Assembly: GCA_001603805.1 (NCBI GenBank)
Contig: LUZY01000010.1
Coordinates: forward strand, 1 to 64,000
Source: Deferribacterales bacterium Deferri_01
GTDB taxonomy: Bacteria; Chrysiogenota; Deferribacteres; Deferribacterales; Geovibrionaceae
Length of the DNA stretch: 64,000 bases
Direction: 5' to 3'
The translations under genes were made by a program, and so were the position numbers. The notes beneath the pieces are model-generated. The model was not told the DNA's origin, ran no database searches, and worked only from the letters and a program-made list of their open reading frames with translations. Each line of letters opens with the position of its first letter. Position 1 is the stretch's first letter. This document shows, in pieces, positions 34,020 through 44,395 of this stretch.

Positions 34020-35081
34020 CTACCTTCTCATGTGCTTAAATTTCCCTACAAGGGCAAGTATTTCTGCTACTGCTTTATACAAATTCTCCGGTATTTCCTC
34101 ACCTATGTCAACCGTTTTGAAAAGTGTACGGGCAAGGGGCGGATCCTCATGAATAAGCACGCCGTTTTTTTTCGCCATCTCTCTGATACGCAAGGCAAGG
34201 AGCCTCTGCCCTTTTGCCAGAACCATGGGCGCTTTGTCCTCTCCGGGGCGGTATCTCAGCGCAACTGCAAAGTGGGTGGGGTTTGTTACCACAACATCAG
34301 ATTTCGGCACGTCAGACATCATGCGCTTGCGTGCCATGTCCCTCTGCATGCTGCGTATCTTCTGTTTGATGAGGGGATCCCCCTCCATCTGCTTAAACTC
34401 TTCCTTCACTTCCTGTTTTGTCATTTTCAAGTCTTCGGTGTTCTGCCACTTCTGGTACATGAAGTCTATAACAGCCAGAATAAGCACAAGAACACCTATT
34501 TTGAGGAAAAGCTCAAACATCAGCATCAGAAAAAACATTATGCTGTCAATGGGTTCAGAGTCACCAAGGCGGAGGATTGTGGGTATCTTCCCTTTTATTA
34601 TGTAAAAGGCGGCAAGCCCCACCACAAATATTTTAAAGAGTGATTTAAAAAGCTCCACAAGGCTGCGCTTGGAAAATATTCTGCCGAAACCCTTAATGGG
34701 GTCGAGCCTGTCAAACTTAACAGCAAGAGCCTTGGGGCTGAAAAGGAACCCGAACTGCATAATATTGGAGGCGATGTTCACCACAAACAGCATAACAAGT
34801 ACCGGAGCGAGAATCTTTGTCATGAATATAATAACAAAAACCATCAGTTTGATTGTGCTTTTTTCATCAAGCACATAGGTCAAAGACATAAACGACTCAC
34901 GCATAAAACGCATAAGTTCGTCTGACATTGTGGAAATATAAAAATACATAAAGACAGCCGTAGCCACAAAGGTCACAGCAGCGCTGAGTTCCCTTGTTTT
35001 TGCTACGTTGCCCTCTTCTCTGGCTTTCTGAATCCGCCGCCCGGTGGGCTGTTCGGTCTTTTCCGAATCGTTGTCAGCCAT
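34020..35081 (-). CDS. flhB: Flagellar export switch protein FlhB
   Basis: 353 aa. N-terminal charged ENSEKTEQPTGRRIQKAREEG-like block, four membrane segments, and the C-terminal domain with the self-cleaving NPTH motif in VVVTNPTHFAVAL. It works with FliK-type proteins to switch export from hook to filament. Start overlaps the fliR stop by 1 nt. Confidence 0.97.
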   Translation of the reverse strand: MADNDSEKTEQPTGRRIQKAREEGNVAKTRELSAAVTFVATAVFMYFYISTMSDELMRFMRESFMSLTYVLDEKSTIKLMVFVIIFMTKILAPVLVMLFVVNIASNIMQFGFLFSPKALAVKFDRLDPIKGFGRIFSKRSLVELFKSLFKIFVVGLAAFYIIKGKIPTILRLGDSEPIDSIMFFLMLMFELFLKIGVLVLILAVIDFMYQKWQNTEDLKMTKQEVKEEFKQMEGDPLIKQKIRSMQRDMARKRMMSDVPKSDVVVTNPTHFAVALRYRPGEDKAPMVLAKGQRLLALRIREMAKKNGVLIHEDPPLARTLFKTVDIGEEIPENLYKAVAEILALVGKFKHMRR

Positions 35082-35863
35082 CAGTTACCGCCGAAGATAT
35101 AAAACAATGTGGCAATCCGCATAAAATACTCATGCAGAAGCTTTTCAAAAACTATAAAAAAGTAGTGCAGGCTTATGCTTAAAATAGAAAGCCCCACGGC
35201 AATTTGTAACGGGAAACCCACAATCATAAGGTTAAGCTGGGGAACAAGCCTTCCCATTATCCCCATTATCACATGGGTGCAGAGCATCACCACGAATATA
35301 GGGGCGACTATTTTAAGAGCTGTCAGGAAAGATGCACTGAGCATTTTAGCAATGTACAAAAAGCCCTCCGCCTTGAAGGTGAATATGCCCAGAGGGACAG
35401 CCCGGAAAGATTCGCTCATGGCACCTATCACCATAAGATGACCGCCGAGGGCGATAAAAAAGAGTATCATCGCCACGTTTTTAAGCTGGGCGATGATGGA
35501 AAGCTGCATATTCATGGAAGGATCGAAAGAGTTCACCATGCTGAAGCCCATCTGAAAACCCGCAAGTTCTCCCCCTATCTGCACACCCACAAAAAGAAGC
35601 TGCGCCATCATTCCTGTTGCTATGCCAAGAAGAATTTCCTTGGCTATCAGGAGAATAAGCAGCAGAGGGTTGATATTTGAAAGCCCGATGGACTGCACAG
35701 TGGGAGCAACCACAACGGCAAGCACAAGAGATACGGCAATTTTTACATTATTCGGAATAAGCTGGCTGCTGAACATCGGGGCACTGAAAATAATGCCTGA
35801 AATGCGGAAGAAAACCATAATAAAAGTCAGCAGCGTATCCGTCTGAAAGAGGAACTCAAACAT
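35081..35863 (-). CDS. fliR: Flagellar export protein FliR
   Basis: 260-aa membrane protein of the export gate, with about six membrane segments and the family blocks FFRISGIIFSAPMFSS and GGELAGFQMGFSMVNSFDP. It is the first gene of the block here; fliP and fliQ, its usual companions, are not upstream in this window. Confidence 0.94.
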   Translation of the reverse strand: MFEFLFQTDTLLTFIMVFFRISGIIFSAPMFSSQLIPNNVKIAVSLVLAVVVAPTVQSIGLSNINPLLLILLIAKEILLGIATGMMAQLLFVGVQIGGELAGFQMGFSMVNSFDPSMNMQLSIIAQLKNVAMILFFIALGGHLMVIGAMSESFRAVPLGIFTFKAEGFLYIAKMLSASFLTALKIVAPIFVVMLCTHVIMGIMGRLVPQLNLMIVGFPLQIAVGLSILSISLHYFFIVFEKLLHEYFMRIATLFYIFGGN

Positions 35864-35919
35864 ACGCTGAGTTTAATACGTCCGCACGGTTTACACAAGG
35901 CTAAAGCTGTTAAGCCTCC

Positions 35920-36678
35920 CTACTCACCGGAGGCTTTGGCAACAGTATGGTTTTTCATGTATTCATAAGATGATACGGAGATATACCTCTTCTTCATCCA
36001 GTACACTCCGAAGAGATCTGCTATGCCGACCCAGATACGGCTGTTCAGCCCCAGCCCGTACTTGCTGACGCCCTTGTTTCTTGCTCTGTGGTTCACAGGC
36101 ATTTCTGCGACCTTGTATCCGCCCATCTGCACCAGTGCGGGGAAGAACCTGTGAGCATTGCGAAAAAACCGGAAAGAATCGAGGCATTCTCTTTTAAACC
36201 CTCTGGAGGAACATCCCACATCGCTTATACAGTCACCGAGTATTTTCGCCCTGATCCTGTTAGCCAGTCTGCTTGAAAACCTGCGGAGGCTGCTGTCATT
36301 TCTTTTGACACGCACACCGCAGATCATGCCAACATTAAGCTCCTTCATTTTTTTAAGAAGCCTTGGAATATCTGCGGGATCATTCTGACCGTCGCCGTCC
36401 AGAGTAAAGATGCAGTCACCCTGCGCTGCTGCAAAACCAGCAAAAAGAGCAGCGGACTGTCCACTGTTTTTACAGAGGTGAACCGCCCTGAAAGAGCTTT
36501 TATTTGCCCACCGGTCTATGGCTGCGGCTGTTCCGTCTGTTGAGCCGTCGTCTATGAGAACAACCTCCCAGCTTTTCACAAAACCTGACATAAGAACAGA
36601 AAGAAGCTCCGAGCAGACAGGATCAATATTTTCCGCCTCATTATAGAATGGTATCACTATGGAAATTTCCGGTTTCAT
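35920..36678 (-). CDS. GT2-family glycosyltransferase (dolichyl-phosphate mannosyltransferase type)
   Basis: About 252 aa. N-terminal GT-A fold with SIVIPFYNEAENID, LIDDGSTDG, and the DxD region FTLDGDGQNDP. It lacks the C-terminal membrane helices found in ArnC, though the fold and context are similar. The ATG at 36678 follows AGGAAAGAG and overlaps the upstream transferase stop (ATGA). It likely makes a polyprenyl-phosphate-linked sugar used by that neighbour. Confidence 0.85.
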   Translation of the reverse strand: MKPEISIVIPFYNEAENIDPVCSELLSVLMSGFVKSWEVVLIDDGSTDGTAAAIDRWANKSSFRAVHLCKNSGQSAALFAGFAAAQGDCIFTLDGDGQNDPADIPRLLKKMKELNVGMICGVRVKRNDSSLRRFSSRLANRIRAKILGDCISDVGCSSRGFKRECLDSFRFFRNAHRFFPALVQMGGYKVAEMPVNHRARNKGVSKYGLGLNSRIWVGIADLFGVYWMKKRYISVSSYEYMKNHTVAKASGE

Positions 36679-38270
36679 TGCTCTTTCCTGCTTATTAAGT
36701 AAAAGTTCCATTTTTCATCCGCTCCTGATGAATAAGTTTTCAGGTATTCTGCCTTAAGCCCCATACCGTCCAGTTCATCTGCCTTCAGATTTCTTTTAAC
36801 TATCAGAACAGCGCTTTCTCCGCCGTTTTCAACAAATTCGTTTACAGGGCGCACTTTTCTGCCCACAGCCCGAATCTCTTTAATGCCCAGACTGCCGTAA
36901 AAGCCGCCGCTGTGTTTGTATATTTCATCCTTTCTCACCTGTTCCAGCGCCTTAAATTCACGTTCCGGCATAAATGCCTCAACAGCAGGTACAGCCAAAA
37001 GCACAGAAAGGCAGAAAAGCACTGCAGAAAGAGAGATATATTTTTCCGTTTCCCTGCTGCATATGCTTATTGCAAGCCGAACAGCACAGTATACTGTGGC
37101 TGTGGCGGCAATTATAAAAAGAAGACCGTTGTAAGGGGTAAACCAGATCTGAGCGGCAGCAGAAATCCCAAGTGCGCATAAACCAAAGGAGAAAACCGCT
37201 CCACCCCATACTCCCAGTATAACACTGTCAGCAGATGTGCGGCGCAGCCTGCCCGCAAGGAGGCTCACATATTCGCCTATCATAAGCGATGCGGGAATTA
37301 TAACTGGAAGAAGGTATCTGTCCTTCTTCTCCGGTATGACAGAAAGAAGAACCAGAGTGATAAAAAGCCATGTAAGGTAAAAAGCTGCCCTCCGCTTGCC
37401 GAGGCGTGCGGAAGCGAACCACGGAACAAGCAGAGGGAGCAAAAACACAGACCACAGACCGGACATCAAGGGGAATTTGATGTAGTACCAAAAGGGTTTG
37501 ATATGTCGGTCGGCCCATGCGGAAATCTCCGCAGAGGCAGTATTGAGAGCGGAATGTGTTTCATTAAAATATATATATAAAGGCCACAGGAGGGATAGCG
37601 CGGCCGCAACAGCCAAAAACACAAAAAGTCCGGTATAATTCACAGGTTTGAGCCTGAAATAGTAAAACCCGGCAATTAAAAATGGAAAAAGAACTGTGTA
37701 AAACGCCACAGGACCCTTACTCATAAACGACAATGCCGCAAAAACGCCCGCAGCCGTGTACATACCTACTTTCCCAAGCTGTCTTTTGAGTTGAAAAGAT
37801 GAGCAATAAGAAGCAATTGATGCAGTCATGAAAGATTGTGAATAAATATCCCATGTGTTTCTACGGGTCATATAAAAAAACAGATAGCTGGTGCTTAAAA
37901 CTATTACCGAGTAATAGGCAGCACTTCGTGACTTTGTGATAAATAATGATATAAAGTAAGCGGAAACAAGCAGAAGAAGACCTGCCAGTGCCGATGGAAG
38001 CCTGTTAGCGGACAAGTTGGCGTCTGTCCCGGCTATATTAAAAACAACAGCTGTAAGCCATGTGGGCACAGGCGGTTTTGCTATGCGAAGCTCACCGTTC
38101 AGTGTGGGCTTAAGCCAGCTTCCATCCTGCACAATTTCCCGTGCGGTTATATAGTTTCTTGACTCCATAATATCAACGGACAAAACTCCACGGTAGGCAA
38201 ATGCACCTGTGTAAACTGCAAGAGCAAGGAAAAAAATCATCCATCTGCGGGAAAAACCTGTTTCTTTCAT
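36675..38270 (-). CDS. ArnT/PMT-like membrane glycosyltransferase (GT39/GT83)
   Basis: 531 aa with about 11-13 membrane segments and a C-terminal periplasmic part. The first periplasmic loop has MESRNYITAREIVQDGSWLKP and LRIAKPPVPTWLTA, the PMT/ArnT signature. Such enzymes move a sugar from a polyprenyl phosphate to lipid A or protein in the periplasm. Together with the GT2 gene and the upstream two-component pair this suggests regulated envelope glycan modification. Confidence 0.85.
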   Translation of the reverse strand: MKETGFSRRWMIFFLALAVYTGAFAYRGVLSVDIMESRNYITAREIVQDGSWLKPTLNGELRIAKPPVPTWLTAVVFNIAGTDANLSANRLPSALAGLLLLVSAYFISLFITKSRSAAYYSVIVLSTSYLFFYMTRRNTWDIYSQSFMTASIASYCSSFQLKRQLGKVGMYTAAGVFAALSFMSKGPVAFYTVLFPFLIAGFYYFRLKPVNYTGLFVFLAVAAALSLLWPLYIYFNETHSALNTASAEISAWADRHIKPFWYYIKFPLMSGLWSVFLLPLLVPWFASARLGKRRAAFYLTWLFITLVLLSVIPEKKDRYLLPVIIPASLMIGEYVSLLAGRLRRTSADSVILGVWGGAVFSFGLCALGISAAAQIWFTPYNGLLFIIAATATVYCAVRLAISICSRETEKYISLSAVLFCLSVLLAVPAVEAFMPEREFKALEQVRKDEIYKHSGGFYGSLGIKEIRAVGRKVRPVNEFVENGGESAVLIVKRNLKADELDGMGLKAEYLKTYSSGADEKWNFYLISRKEQ

Positions 38271-38322
38271 ACGCAGGTTATAACAGAGTAAATATGAAGA
38301 TTTTATGAAGGTGAATTAATTT

Positions 38323-39744
38323 TTATTCTGCGGGCAGATTCACCGAAAAAGTTACAGATTCCCCCGCACAGCTTTCTATGGAAACAGTGCCGCCGTGCAG
38401 TTCTATAATACGCTTAACTATGGCAAGCCCAAGCCCCGAACCGCCATAGCGGGAAGCTCTTGACTGCTCAACTCTGTAAAACTGCTCAAAAACCTTACCC
38501 AAAGCGGCAGCGGGAATACCCTCGCCGGTATTAAAAACCCTGATTTCGACCCTGCCGTCTCTGCGTTCTGCGGAAATTTTTATTTCCCCGCCCTTGTCAG
38601 AGTATTTCACGGCGTTATCAAGAATATTTGAAAAAGCCCTGAACAGCTTGTCATAATCACCCATAACATAAAGAGAGCCCTTAAGCTCCATAGTGAGCTG
38701 TATATTTCTGCCGGACGCAAGAAGGGTATAGTCCTCCGTCAAAGGTTCAAGGACACTTTTCAGGTCAACCCGTTCCGAAACCACCGCCCTGTCCAGCTCA
38801 AGTCCAGAAAGGTTCAGTATATCCCTGACGAGCCTCTCCATACGCAGCACCTGATTTGAAAGACGGGAAGCATCCTCAGGTGTGATATTCCCTGCAATAG
38901 TAACGTCATCAGTGATAAGACGCATTATGCTCAGAGGGGTTTTAAGCTCATGGGAAGCATCTGCAATAAGCCTTTTCTGCCTGTTGAAAGCATTCTCCAG
39001 ACGGTCAAAAACACCGTTAAGCGTAATTGCCAGAGTATTAAACTCATCAGAATCGGCACAGTTCTCCTTTATGGGTATGCGAAGGCTGAGATTCTTTTCT
39101 GTAATATTCCTTGTGCGCAGGTTCATGGCTCGCACAGGTTGGAGAATATAACCGGCTATTATATAGCTGATTACGGTAAGAACAATTACAGAGAGCAGAA
39201 GCCCCAGTATCACTACAACAATAAGATCTACAATTTCGCCCTTGATTCTCTCTGCGGATATGGCGGCGTAAACAACATATGACGTTTTATTGTCTTCATA
39301 TCCTTCGTCATCGCCATCGCCGTCATCTTCGTAGGTGCCTGTGGAGTGCTCCTGTTCAATAACCATACGGCGTATTCTGAAAGCGGTAAGCCCATCTGAA
39401 TTATGCTCAACATAAGACACTTCATCAGGAACATAGGCATATGCCAGAGCCTTTCTTTTGTTCTCTTCAGGCAGATTTATGTGGCGGGCAATGTGGGAAA
39501 CATACAGAGGCTCATAAACCCCCGCTTTATATATTTTGATCCAGTAGCGTCTGCTGTCTTTAAGGCTTGCCGCACCTGCCTGATCCAGAGTAACAACCGA
39601 CTCATAAGCAATGGTTTTTAACTCGGCGTCCATCACTCTTATGGGCTGTTCAAGCATCTCAAACAGAACAGAGGCGGAAAAGATAAGAGCTGTCACCAGC
39701 CCGGCTGCGGCTATCAGAAAAGAAAGCTTAAGCCTTATGCTCAT
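38323..39744 (-). CDS. Sensor histidine kinase with acidic periplasmic patch
   Basis: 473 aa. Membrane helix 1 (about 8-29), periplasmic domain (30-170), membrane helix 2 (171-200), HAMP (200-255), HisKA with phospho-His265 (ADASHELKTPLS), and HATPase with NILDNAVKYS, EGIPAAALGKVFEQFYRVEQSR and GSGLGLAIVKRI. The periplasmic domain has a dense acidic run, EDDGDGDDEGYED (139-151), reminiscent in charge of the PhoQ acidic patch. It overlaps the response regulator by 4 nt. Confidence 0.93.
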   Translation of the reverse strand: MSIRLKLSFLIAAAGLVTALIFSASVLFEMLEQPIRVMDAELKTIAYESVVTLDQAGAASLKDSRRYWIKIYKAGVYEPLYVSHIARHINLPEENKRKALAYAYVPDEVSYVEHNSDGLTAFRIRRMVIEQEHSTGTYEDDGDGDDEGYEDNKTSYVVYAAISAERIKGEIVDLIVVVILGLLLSVIVLTVISYIIAGYILQPVRAMNLRTRNITEKNLSLRIPIKENCADSDEFNTLAITLNGVFDRLENAFNRQKRLIADASHELKTPLSIMRLITDDVTIAGNITPEDASRLSNQVLRMERLVRDILNLSGLELDRAVVSERVDLKSVLEPLTEDYTLLASGRNIQLTMELKGSLYVMGDYDKLFRAFSNILDNAVKYSDKGGEIKISAERRDGRVEIRVFNTGEGIPAAALGKVFEQFYRVEQSRASRYGGSGLGLAIVKRIIELHGGTVSIESCAGESVTFSVNLPAE

Positions 39745-40424
39745 TCCTGACCGTCCTTAATAATATATCCCACGCCTCTTATGGTTTTAATTACCGATTC
39801 ACCGTCAGAACCGCTTATTTTCTTGCGTAAATTTTTTATATGAACATCCATAAAATTGGACATACTGAAAGGCTCAAAGTCATCACCCCAGACGTGTTCT
39901 GCAAGGCTGAATCTGGTAACTGCACGGTTTTTGTTGTACATGAGAAACTCAAGAATAAGAAATTCTCTCTGAGTGAGATCAACTTTAGCACCATTAATGC
40001 GAGCCTCCCTGCTCACCGTATCCAGAGAGACACCGCCCGCACGGAGGAGGGAATCATTCTGCCCCCCTTTTCTGCGGAGAATAGCACGAACCCTAGCCAA
40101 AAGCTCATCTGTTGAAAAGGGCTTGGTGAGATAATCATCCGCACCGGAATCCAGACCTTTGATCTTATCATCGGTATCTGTCCTTGCAGTAAGCATTAAA
40201 ACTGGAGAATCCACACCCATTGTGTGTGCTTCACGCAGAACTCCGAAACCGTCAAGCTTGGGCAGCATTATATCAAGAATAACAAGGTCATAAGGCATAT
40301 CCGCCAGCCTGTCCAATGCCTCTTCACCGTCAAAGGCACAGTCCACGGCGTATTTCTGTTCCTCAAGTGTCTTCTTTAGCCGCCCGCTGAGTTCCGGTTC
40401 ATCCTCAACAATAAGTATCCGCAT
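39741..40424 (-). CDS. OmpR/PhoB-family response regulator
   Basis: 227 aa. Receiver domain (ILIVEDEPELSGRL, phospho-Asp in LVILDIMLPKLDG, TARTDTDDKI, Lys in LTKPF) and a C-terminal winged helix (LTQREFLILEFLMYNKNRAVTRFSL to VIKTIRGVGYII). Cognate to the kinase encoded directly downstream. It likely controls its own operon and the ArnT-like pair. Confidence 0.95.
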   Translation of the reverse strand: MRILIVEDEPELSGRLKKTLEEQKYAVDCAFDGEEALDRLADMPYDLVILDIMLPKLDGFGVLREAHTMGVDSPVLMLTARTDTDDKIKGLDSGADDYLTKPFSTDELLARVRAILRRKGGQNDSLLRAGGVSLDTVSREARINGAKVDLTQREFLILEFLMYNKNRAVTRFSLAEHVWGDDFEPFSMSNFMDVHIKNLRKKISGSDGESVIKTIRGVGYIIKDGQE

Positions 40425-40589
40425 ATTTCACCACTGAATAAATATAAACTTTTTTATGAGCTTTTCAAAGATTAAGAAGATCCGGCGACCAAAAGACCGG
40501 AAAATAAAAAACTCTTTTAATTGCTTTCCCGATATGCGATATTTAATATTAAACAGTTTTATAAAAATGAAAAACGGCAGATATAAATA
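40425..40589. promoter_or_regulatory. Divergent promoter region between response regulator and mqnC
   Basis: 165 AT-rich nt. It holds a perfect palindrome TTTAATATTAAA (40542-40553) and a hairpin around CCGG (about 40481-40499). Promoters for both directions are expected but no single best match stands out. Confidence 0.4.
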
Positions 40590-41621
40590 ATGACAAAAAT
40601 GCGCTTAACAAAACAGGACGCTGTTCGGATGCTTGAAACGGCGGATCTTTATGAGCTTGCCATAGAGGCGGACAATATCAGAAAAAGGTTGCATCCCGAA
40701 GGGGTTGTGACTTTTGTTATAGACAGAAACATTAACTACACAAATATATGTACGTGCAAATGCTCATTCTGTGCCTTTTATAAGGAAGTAAATGAGGACG
40801 GAGCATATGTTCTTGATAAAGAACAGCTAAAACAGAAAATTGAAGAAACGAAAGCTCTGGGCGGAACACAGATTCTCCTCCAGGGCGGACTTCACCCCAC
40901 CCTGGGTATTGAATTTTATGAGGAGATGCTCTCCTACATGAAATCCCTTGGAGTATGGCTGCATGCCTTCAGCCCTCCGGAGGTACACCATATATCCAAA
41001 ATAAGCGGTCTTTCAGTAAGAGAGACTATAGAAAGGCTTGTGAAAGCTGGTATGGACTCTATCCCCGGCGGTGGAGCGGAGCTTCTGGTGGATTCGGAGC
41101 GGGTACGCATAAGCCCTAATAAAATCCTCTCTGACAAGTGGCTCGGCGTCATGGAAGAGGCACATAACCTCGGACTGAAAACCAGCGCCACCATGATGTT
41201 CAAGGCTGACGACGAGTATGAAAAAATAGCAGAGCATTTCGACAGAATACGCTCTCTGCAGGATAAAACAGGCGGATTTACAGCGTTCATCCCATGGCCC
41301 TTTCAGCCGGACAACACAGAGCTGGGCGGAAAGAAGGTAAGTCCGGTGGAATACTTGAGGATATTTGCCGCAGCCCGTATATATCTGGATAATATAAAAA
41401 ATCTTCAGGTTTCATGGGTTACGCAGGGTCCCAAGACAGGACAGACGGCACTTCGTTTCGGCGGAAACGACTTCGGCAGCCTGATGATAGAGGAAAACGT
41501 AGTCGCATCCTGCGGGGCATCGTTCCGCATGAGTGTTGAAGAGATTGTCCACAATATAGAGCGTGCCGGTTTCAAGGCTGCCCAAAGAGACATGGAATAC
41601 AACATAGTCAAAAGATTTTAG
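40590..41621 (+). CDS. mqnC: Cyclic dehypoxanthinyl futalosine synthase
   Basis: 343-aa radical SAM enzyme of the futalosine menaquinone pathway. The cluster motif is CTCKCSFC (CxxxCxxC), preceded by VIDRNINYTNIC as in the MqnC/MqnE group, with LHAFSPPEV and GQTALRFGGNDFGSLMIEENVV typical of MqnC. It implies respiration with menaquinone. No other mqn gene lies in the window. The start lacks a strong binding site; ATG at 40599 is an alternative. Confidence 0.92.
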   Translation: MTKMRLTKQDAVRMLETADLYELAIEADNIRKRLHPEGVVTFVIDRNINYTNICTCKCSFCAFYKEVNEDGAYVLDKEQLKQKIEETKALGGTQILLQGGLHPTLGIEFYEEMLSYMKSLGVWLHAFSPPEVHHISKISGLSVRETIERLVKAGMDSIPGGGAELLVDSERVRISPNKILSDKWLGVMEEAHNLGLKTSATMMFKADDEYEKIAEHFDRIRSLQDKTGGFTAFIPWPFQPDNTELGGKKVSPVEYLRIFAAARIYLDNIKNLQVSWVTQGPKTGQTALRFGGNDFGSLMIEENVVASCGASFRMSVEEIVHNIERAGFKAAQRDMEYNIVKRF

Positions 41622-41718
41622 ATAAAGAACCTGTGAAATAATGGCAGGGAATCGGCTCCTTTAGTAAACTAAACATATTGCCGATAATATATTAATTGAT
41701 AAACAAGGGAAGGCTGAA

Positions 41719-42870
41719 TTGAAAAACGATCTGCTGGAAGTTCTTGTGGAAATTTCCGAAAAGATGAACAGTATTTTCGATGTTCATGATCTTCTGCCCT
41801 CGATCATCTCTATCGCAAGGGAATATCTTGGGGTGAAGAGGTCTTCCCTCATGCTCATAAACGGAAACAGGCTGAGTATCTCCGCACATTCAGGCTTTGA
41901 AATCGATCCGGGCAATATAGAGATAGCTCTCGGAGAAGGCATAGCCGGGAAAGTCGCCGAGACGGGCGTTGAAACCATTGTTAACCTTTCCGAAGAATCA
42001 CGGGAAGAGATGGGATACAGAGCATCGTCCTTCATGTCTGTCCCTGTTAAGACAAACAACAAGGTAATCGGCGTACTTAATCTCACAGATAAAGAGCATG
42101 ACTATTTCACGGAAGATGATGTACGTATTGCCAGATACATAGCCTCCCAGTGCGCTCTGGGCATTGAGCGTTTCAATCTTGTGCGTGACATGCGTAAGAG
42201 CGAAAACCTGCGTGTTATCGGCATGCTGAACAGCTCCATAGCCCACGATATAAAAAATCTTCTTAACATTGTGCAGAGCTACCTTGAACTTATAGATATA
42301 ACAGAGCTGGACGGAGAGGTTGCGGACTACATAGAGTCCATTCATTCGGAAGTTAAGCGGATACACGGGCTCACCCTTGATCTGCTGGATTTCTCAAGGC
42401 AGAAAGTCTCAATTAACCTTGTCCGTTTCCATGTTTCGGATCTTTTCAAGGATCTGGGCAAACAGTTTAATGTTCTGACTAAAGACACCGATATCAAAGT
42501 CGTGTTTGTCAATGAGGACGACCCTGAACTGTGCCTTGACCGAGAGAAGATATTCCGCATGCTTTTCAATCTAATAGGCAATGCAGTGGACGCTCTGTGT
42601 GAGGAAGGGCTTGTCCGTGTGACGGCCAAAGCTTCCGGTGACTTTTGTGAATTTGACGTGTATGATAACGGACGAGGCATTCCTCAGGATACAATAAACA
42701 AAATATTCGACCCGTTTTTTACTTCGGGGAAAATAAAGGGAACAGGCTTGGGTCTGGCGATTGTAAAAATGATTGCAGAGGCTCACGCCGGCTTTATATG
42801 TGTTGATTCAAAACCGGATGAGTACACGGTTTTCAAGGTCAGGGTGCCGTTGCGATATGAACCTACTTAA
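41719..42870 (+). CDS. Cytoplasmic GAF-domain histidine kinase
   Basis: 383 aa from a TTG start preceded by AAGGGAAGG. An N-terminal GAF domain (about 20-155; SSLMLINGNRLSISAHSG, NNKVIGVLNLTDK), a HisKA-type helix pair with SIAHDIKNLLN, and HATPase (LIGNAVDALCEEG, DNGRGIPQDTI, GTGLGLAIVKMI). No membrane segment and no adjacent regulator, so it is an orphan kinase. It overlaps the FapA-like gene by 14 nt. Confidence 0.88.
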   Translation: MKNDLLEVLVEISEKMNSIFDVHDLLPSIISIAREYLGVKRSSLMLINGNRLSISAHSGFEIDPGNIEIALGEGIAGKVAETGVETIVNLSEESREEMGYRASSFMSVPVKTNNKVIGVLNLTDKEHDYFTEDDVRIARYIASQCALGIERFNLVRDMRKSENLRVIGMLNSSIAHDIKNLLNIVQSYLELIDITELDGEVADYIESIHSEVKRIHGLTLDLLDFSRQKVSINLVRFHVSDLFKDLGKQFNVLTKDTDIKVVFVNEDDPELCLDREKIFRMLFNLIGNAVDALCEEGLVRVTAKASGDFCEFDVYDNGRGIPQDTINKIFDPFFTSGKIKGTGLGLAIVKMIAEAHAGFICVDSKPDEYTVFKVRVPLRYEPT

Positions 42871-44395
42871 AAACCACACACAAAAAAACGAGACTGAATT
42901 TAAATATCTGCTCTCACAGAAGTATGATCTGACCCCCGCCGATTACATTCTCTCACGGGAGGACGGAGTAATTGTAGCTAAAATCACGTCCCTTGAGTCT
43001 GCAGATTCCATTGTGGAAATCAGCGTTACTGATGACGGGCTGCGTGCATACATTTCACTGTATCCAGTGGTGAATGAAGGCGAAACGTACACTTTAGACC
43101 GCATAATGAGCGTCATTGCAGAGAACGGCATAAGCGTTAATATCAAAACAGAAATAATAAAACAGGCTTACGAGATATATTCCGAAGGTGGAATAATAGA
43201 AAACATGCTGTTTGCTGAAGGTATTAAGCCGATCAATGGTTCGGATGCACAGGTTATGCTTAATTTCGATCCCGTAAACAGCCAGCCCCGCCTTCTTAAA
43301 AACGGCCGTGTTGACTATAAAAATATCGACAACATACGCCTCACCCGAAAAGGGGATCTTCTGCTTACCAAACGCCCCTTCACAAACGGAGTCAAAGGGC
43401 TCACTGTCAGAAACGAGGAAATACCTGCAGAAAAGGGTAAGGATGTCAAAATCGTTCTGGATGAAGGCATCACAACGGATGAGCATGAAAAGGAATATTA
43501 CGCCACAGTTGACGGCTGCGTAACCTTCCACAACAACAAGCTCGGCGTAAGCCCCATATACAGCGTTCCCGGCAATGTGGACTACTCCACAGGAAACATC
43601 GTCTTCAACGGCGTTGTACACATCAGAGGCGATGTCCTCAGCGGTTTTTCAGTTAAAGCTGAAAAAGACATAATGGTTGAGGGCATAGTTCAGGACGGAA
43701 CACTGGTGGCAGGCGGAAGCATAGTTATCAAAACCGGCATAAAAGGCGAAGTCAGCAATAATATAGTTGCTGCCGGAGACGTCACCGTTGGTTATGCAGA
43801 AAAAGGAAACATTTCCGCCAGAGGCAATGTGGAGATCCTGAAATACTCCTATAACACCAATATCAAGTCCGGCGGGTACATTCAGGCGACAGGCGCCCCC
43901 GGAATCATAGCCGGCGGAAAAGTAACCGCATTTTCCGAAATAAACATCAACCAGTCCGGCACGAAGGGGAACACAAACTTTCTTATGTGTGTGGGAACGA
44001 AGTATTACTTTGAAGATGAACTGAAAATTCTTCAGGACAACAAGGATAAATACATTCAGAATCTGGAAAAGGTTGACGAATTTTTAAGTAAGCTAGATAC
44101 TTCCAACAAGGAAATTTTAAAAAACCCCAAGGTGAAGCAGCTTCTCGTCCTGCGTAAGCAGGTCATGGATAATATGACGAAAACCGAAGAACAGATCCAG
44201 AAACTTATAAAATCAGCCCACCACAGGAAGCCGAAGATAAAGATAAACGGCATAATGTTTGAAGGACTGGATGTTCAGATTTTCAGAGAAAAAATTACCA
44301 TGAGAGAAAAAATGCAGAAGGTTGTCTTCATCTATGATGAAAAATATGAAAGGATAATCTCGGTATCTCTGGATGACAAAACACAGTACGAATGA
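42857..44395 (+). CDS. FapA-like DUF342 protein
   Basis: About 512 aa from the ATG at 42857. The middle shows the right-handed beta-helix of DUF342 ([31 protein letters not shown]..., repeated V-x-G patterns up to about 390), followed by a helical coiled region. FapA-type proteins are linked to polymer or cell-surface regulation, but their activity is not settled. It overlaps both the kinase (14 nt) and uvrA (23 nt). Confidence 0.85.
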   Translation: MNLLKNHTQKNETEFKYLLSQKYDLTPADYILSREDGVIVAKITSLESADSIVEISVTDDGLRAYISLYPVVNEGETYTLDRIMSVIAENGISVNIKTEIIKQAYEIYSEGGIIENMLFAEGIKPINGSDAQVMLNFDPVNSQPRLLKNGRVDYKNIDNIRLTRKGDLLLTKRPFTNGVKGLTVRNEEIPAEKGKDVKIVLDEGITTDEHEKEYYATVDGCVTFHNNKLGVSPIYSVPGNVDYSTGNIVFNGVVHIRGDVLSGFSVKAEKDIMVEGIVQDGTLVAGGSIVIKTGIKGEVSNNIVAAGDVTVGYAEKGNISARGNVEILKYSYNTNIKSGGYIQATGAPGIIAGGKVTAFSEININQSGTKGNTNFLMCVGTKYYFEDELKILQDNKDKYIQNLEKVDEFLSKLDTSNKEILKNPKVKQLLVLRKQVMDNMTKTEEQIQKLIKSAHHRKPKIKINGIMFEGLDVQIFREKITMREKMQKVVFIYDEKYERIISVSLDDKTQYE

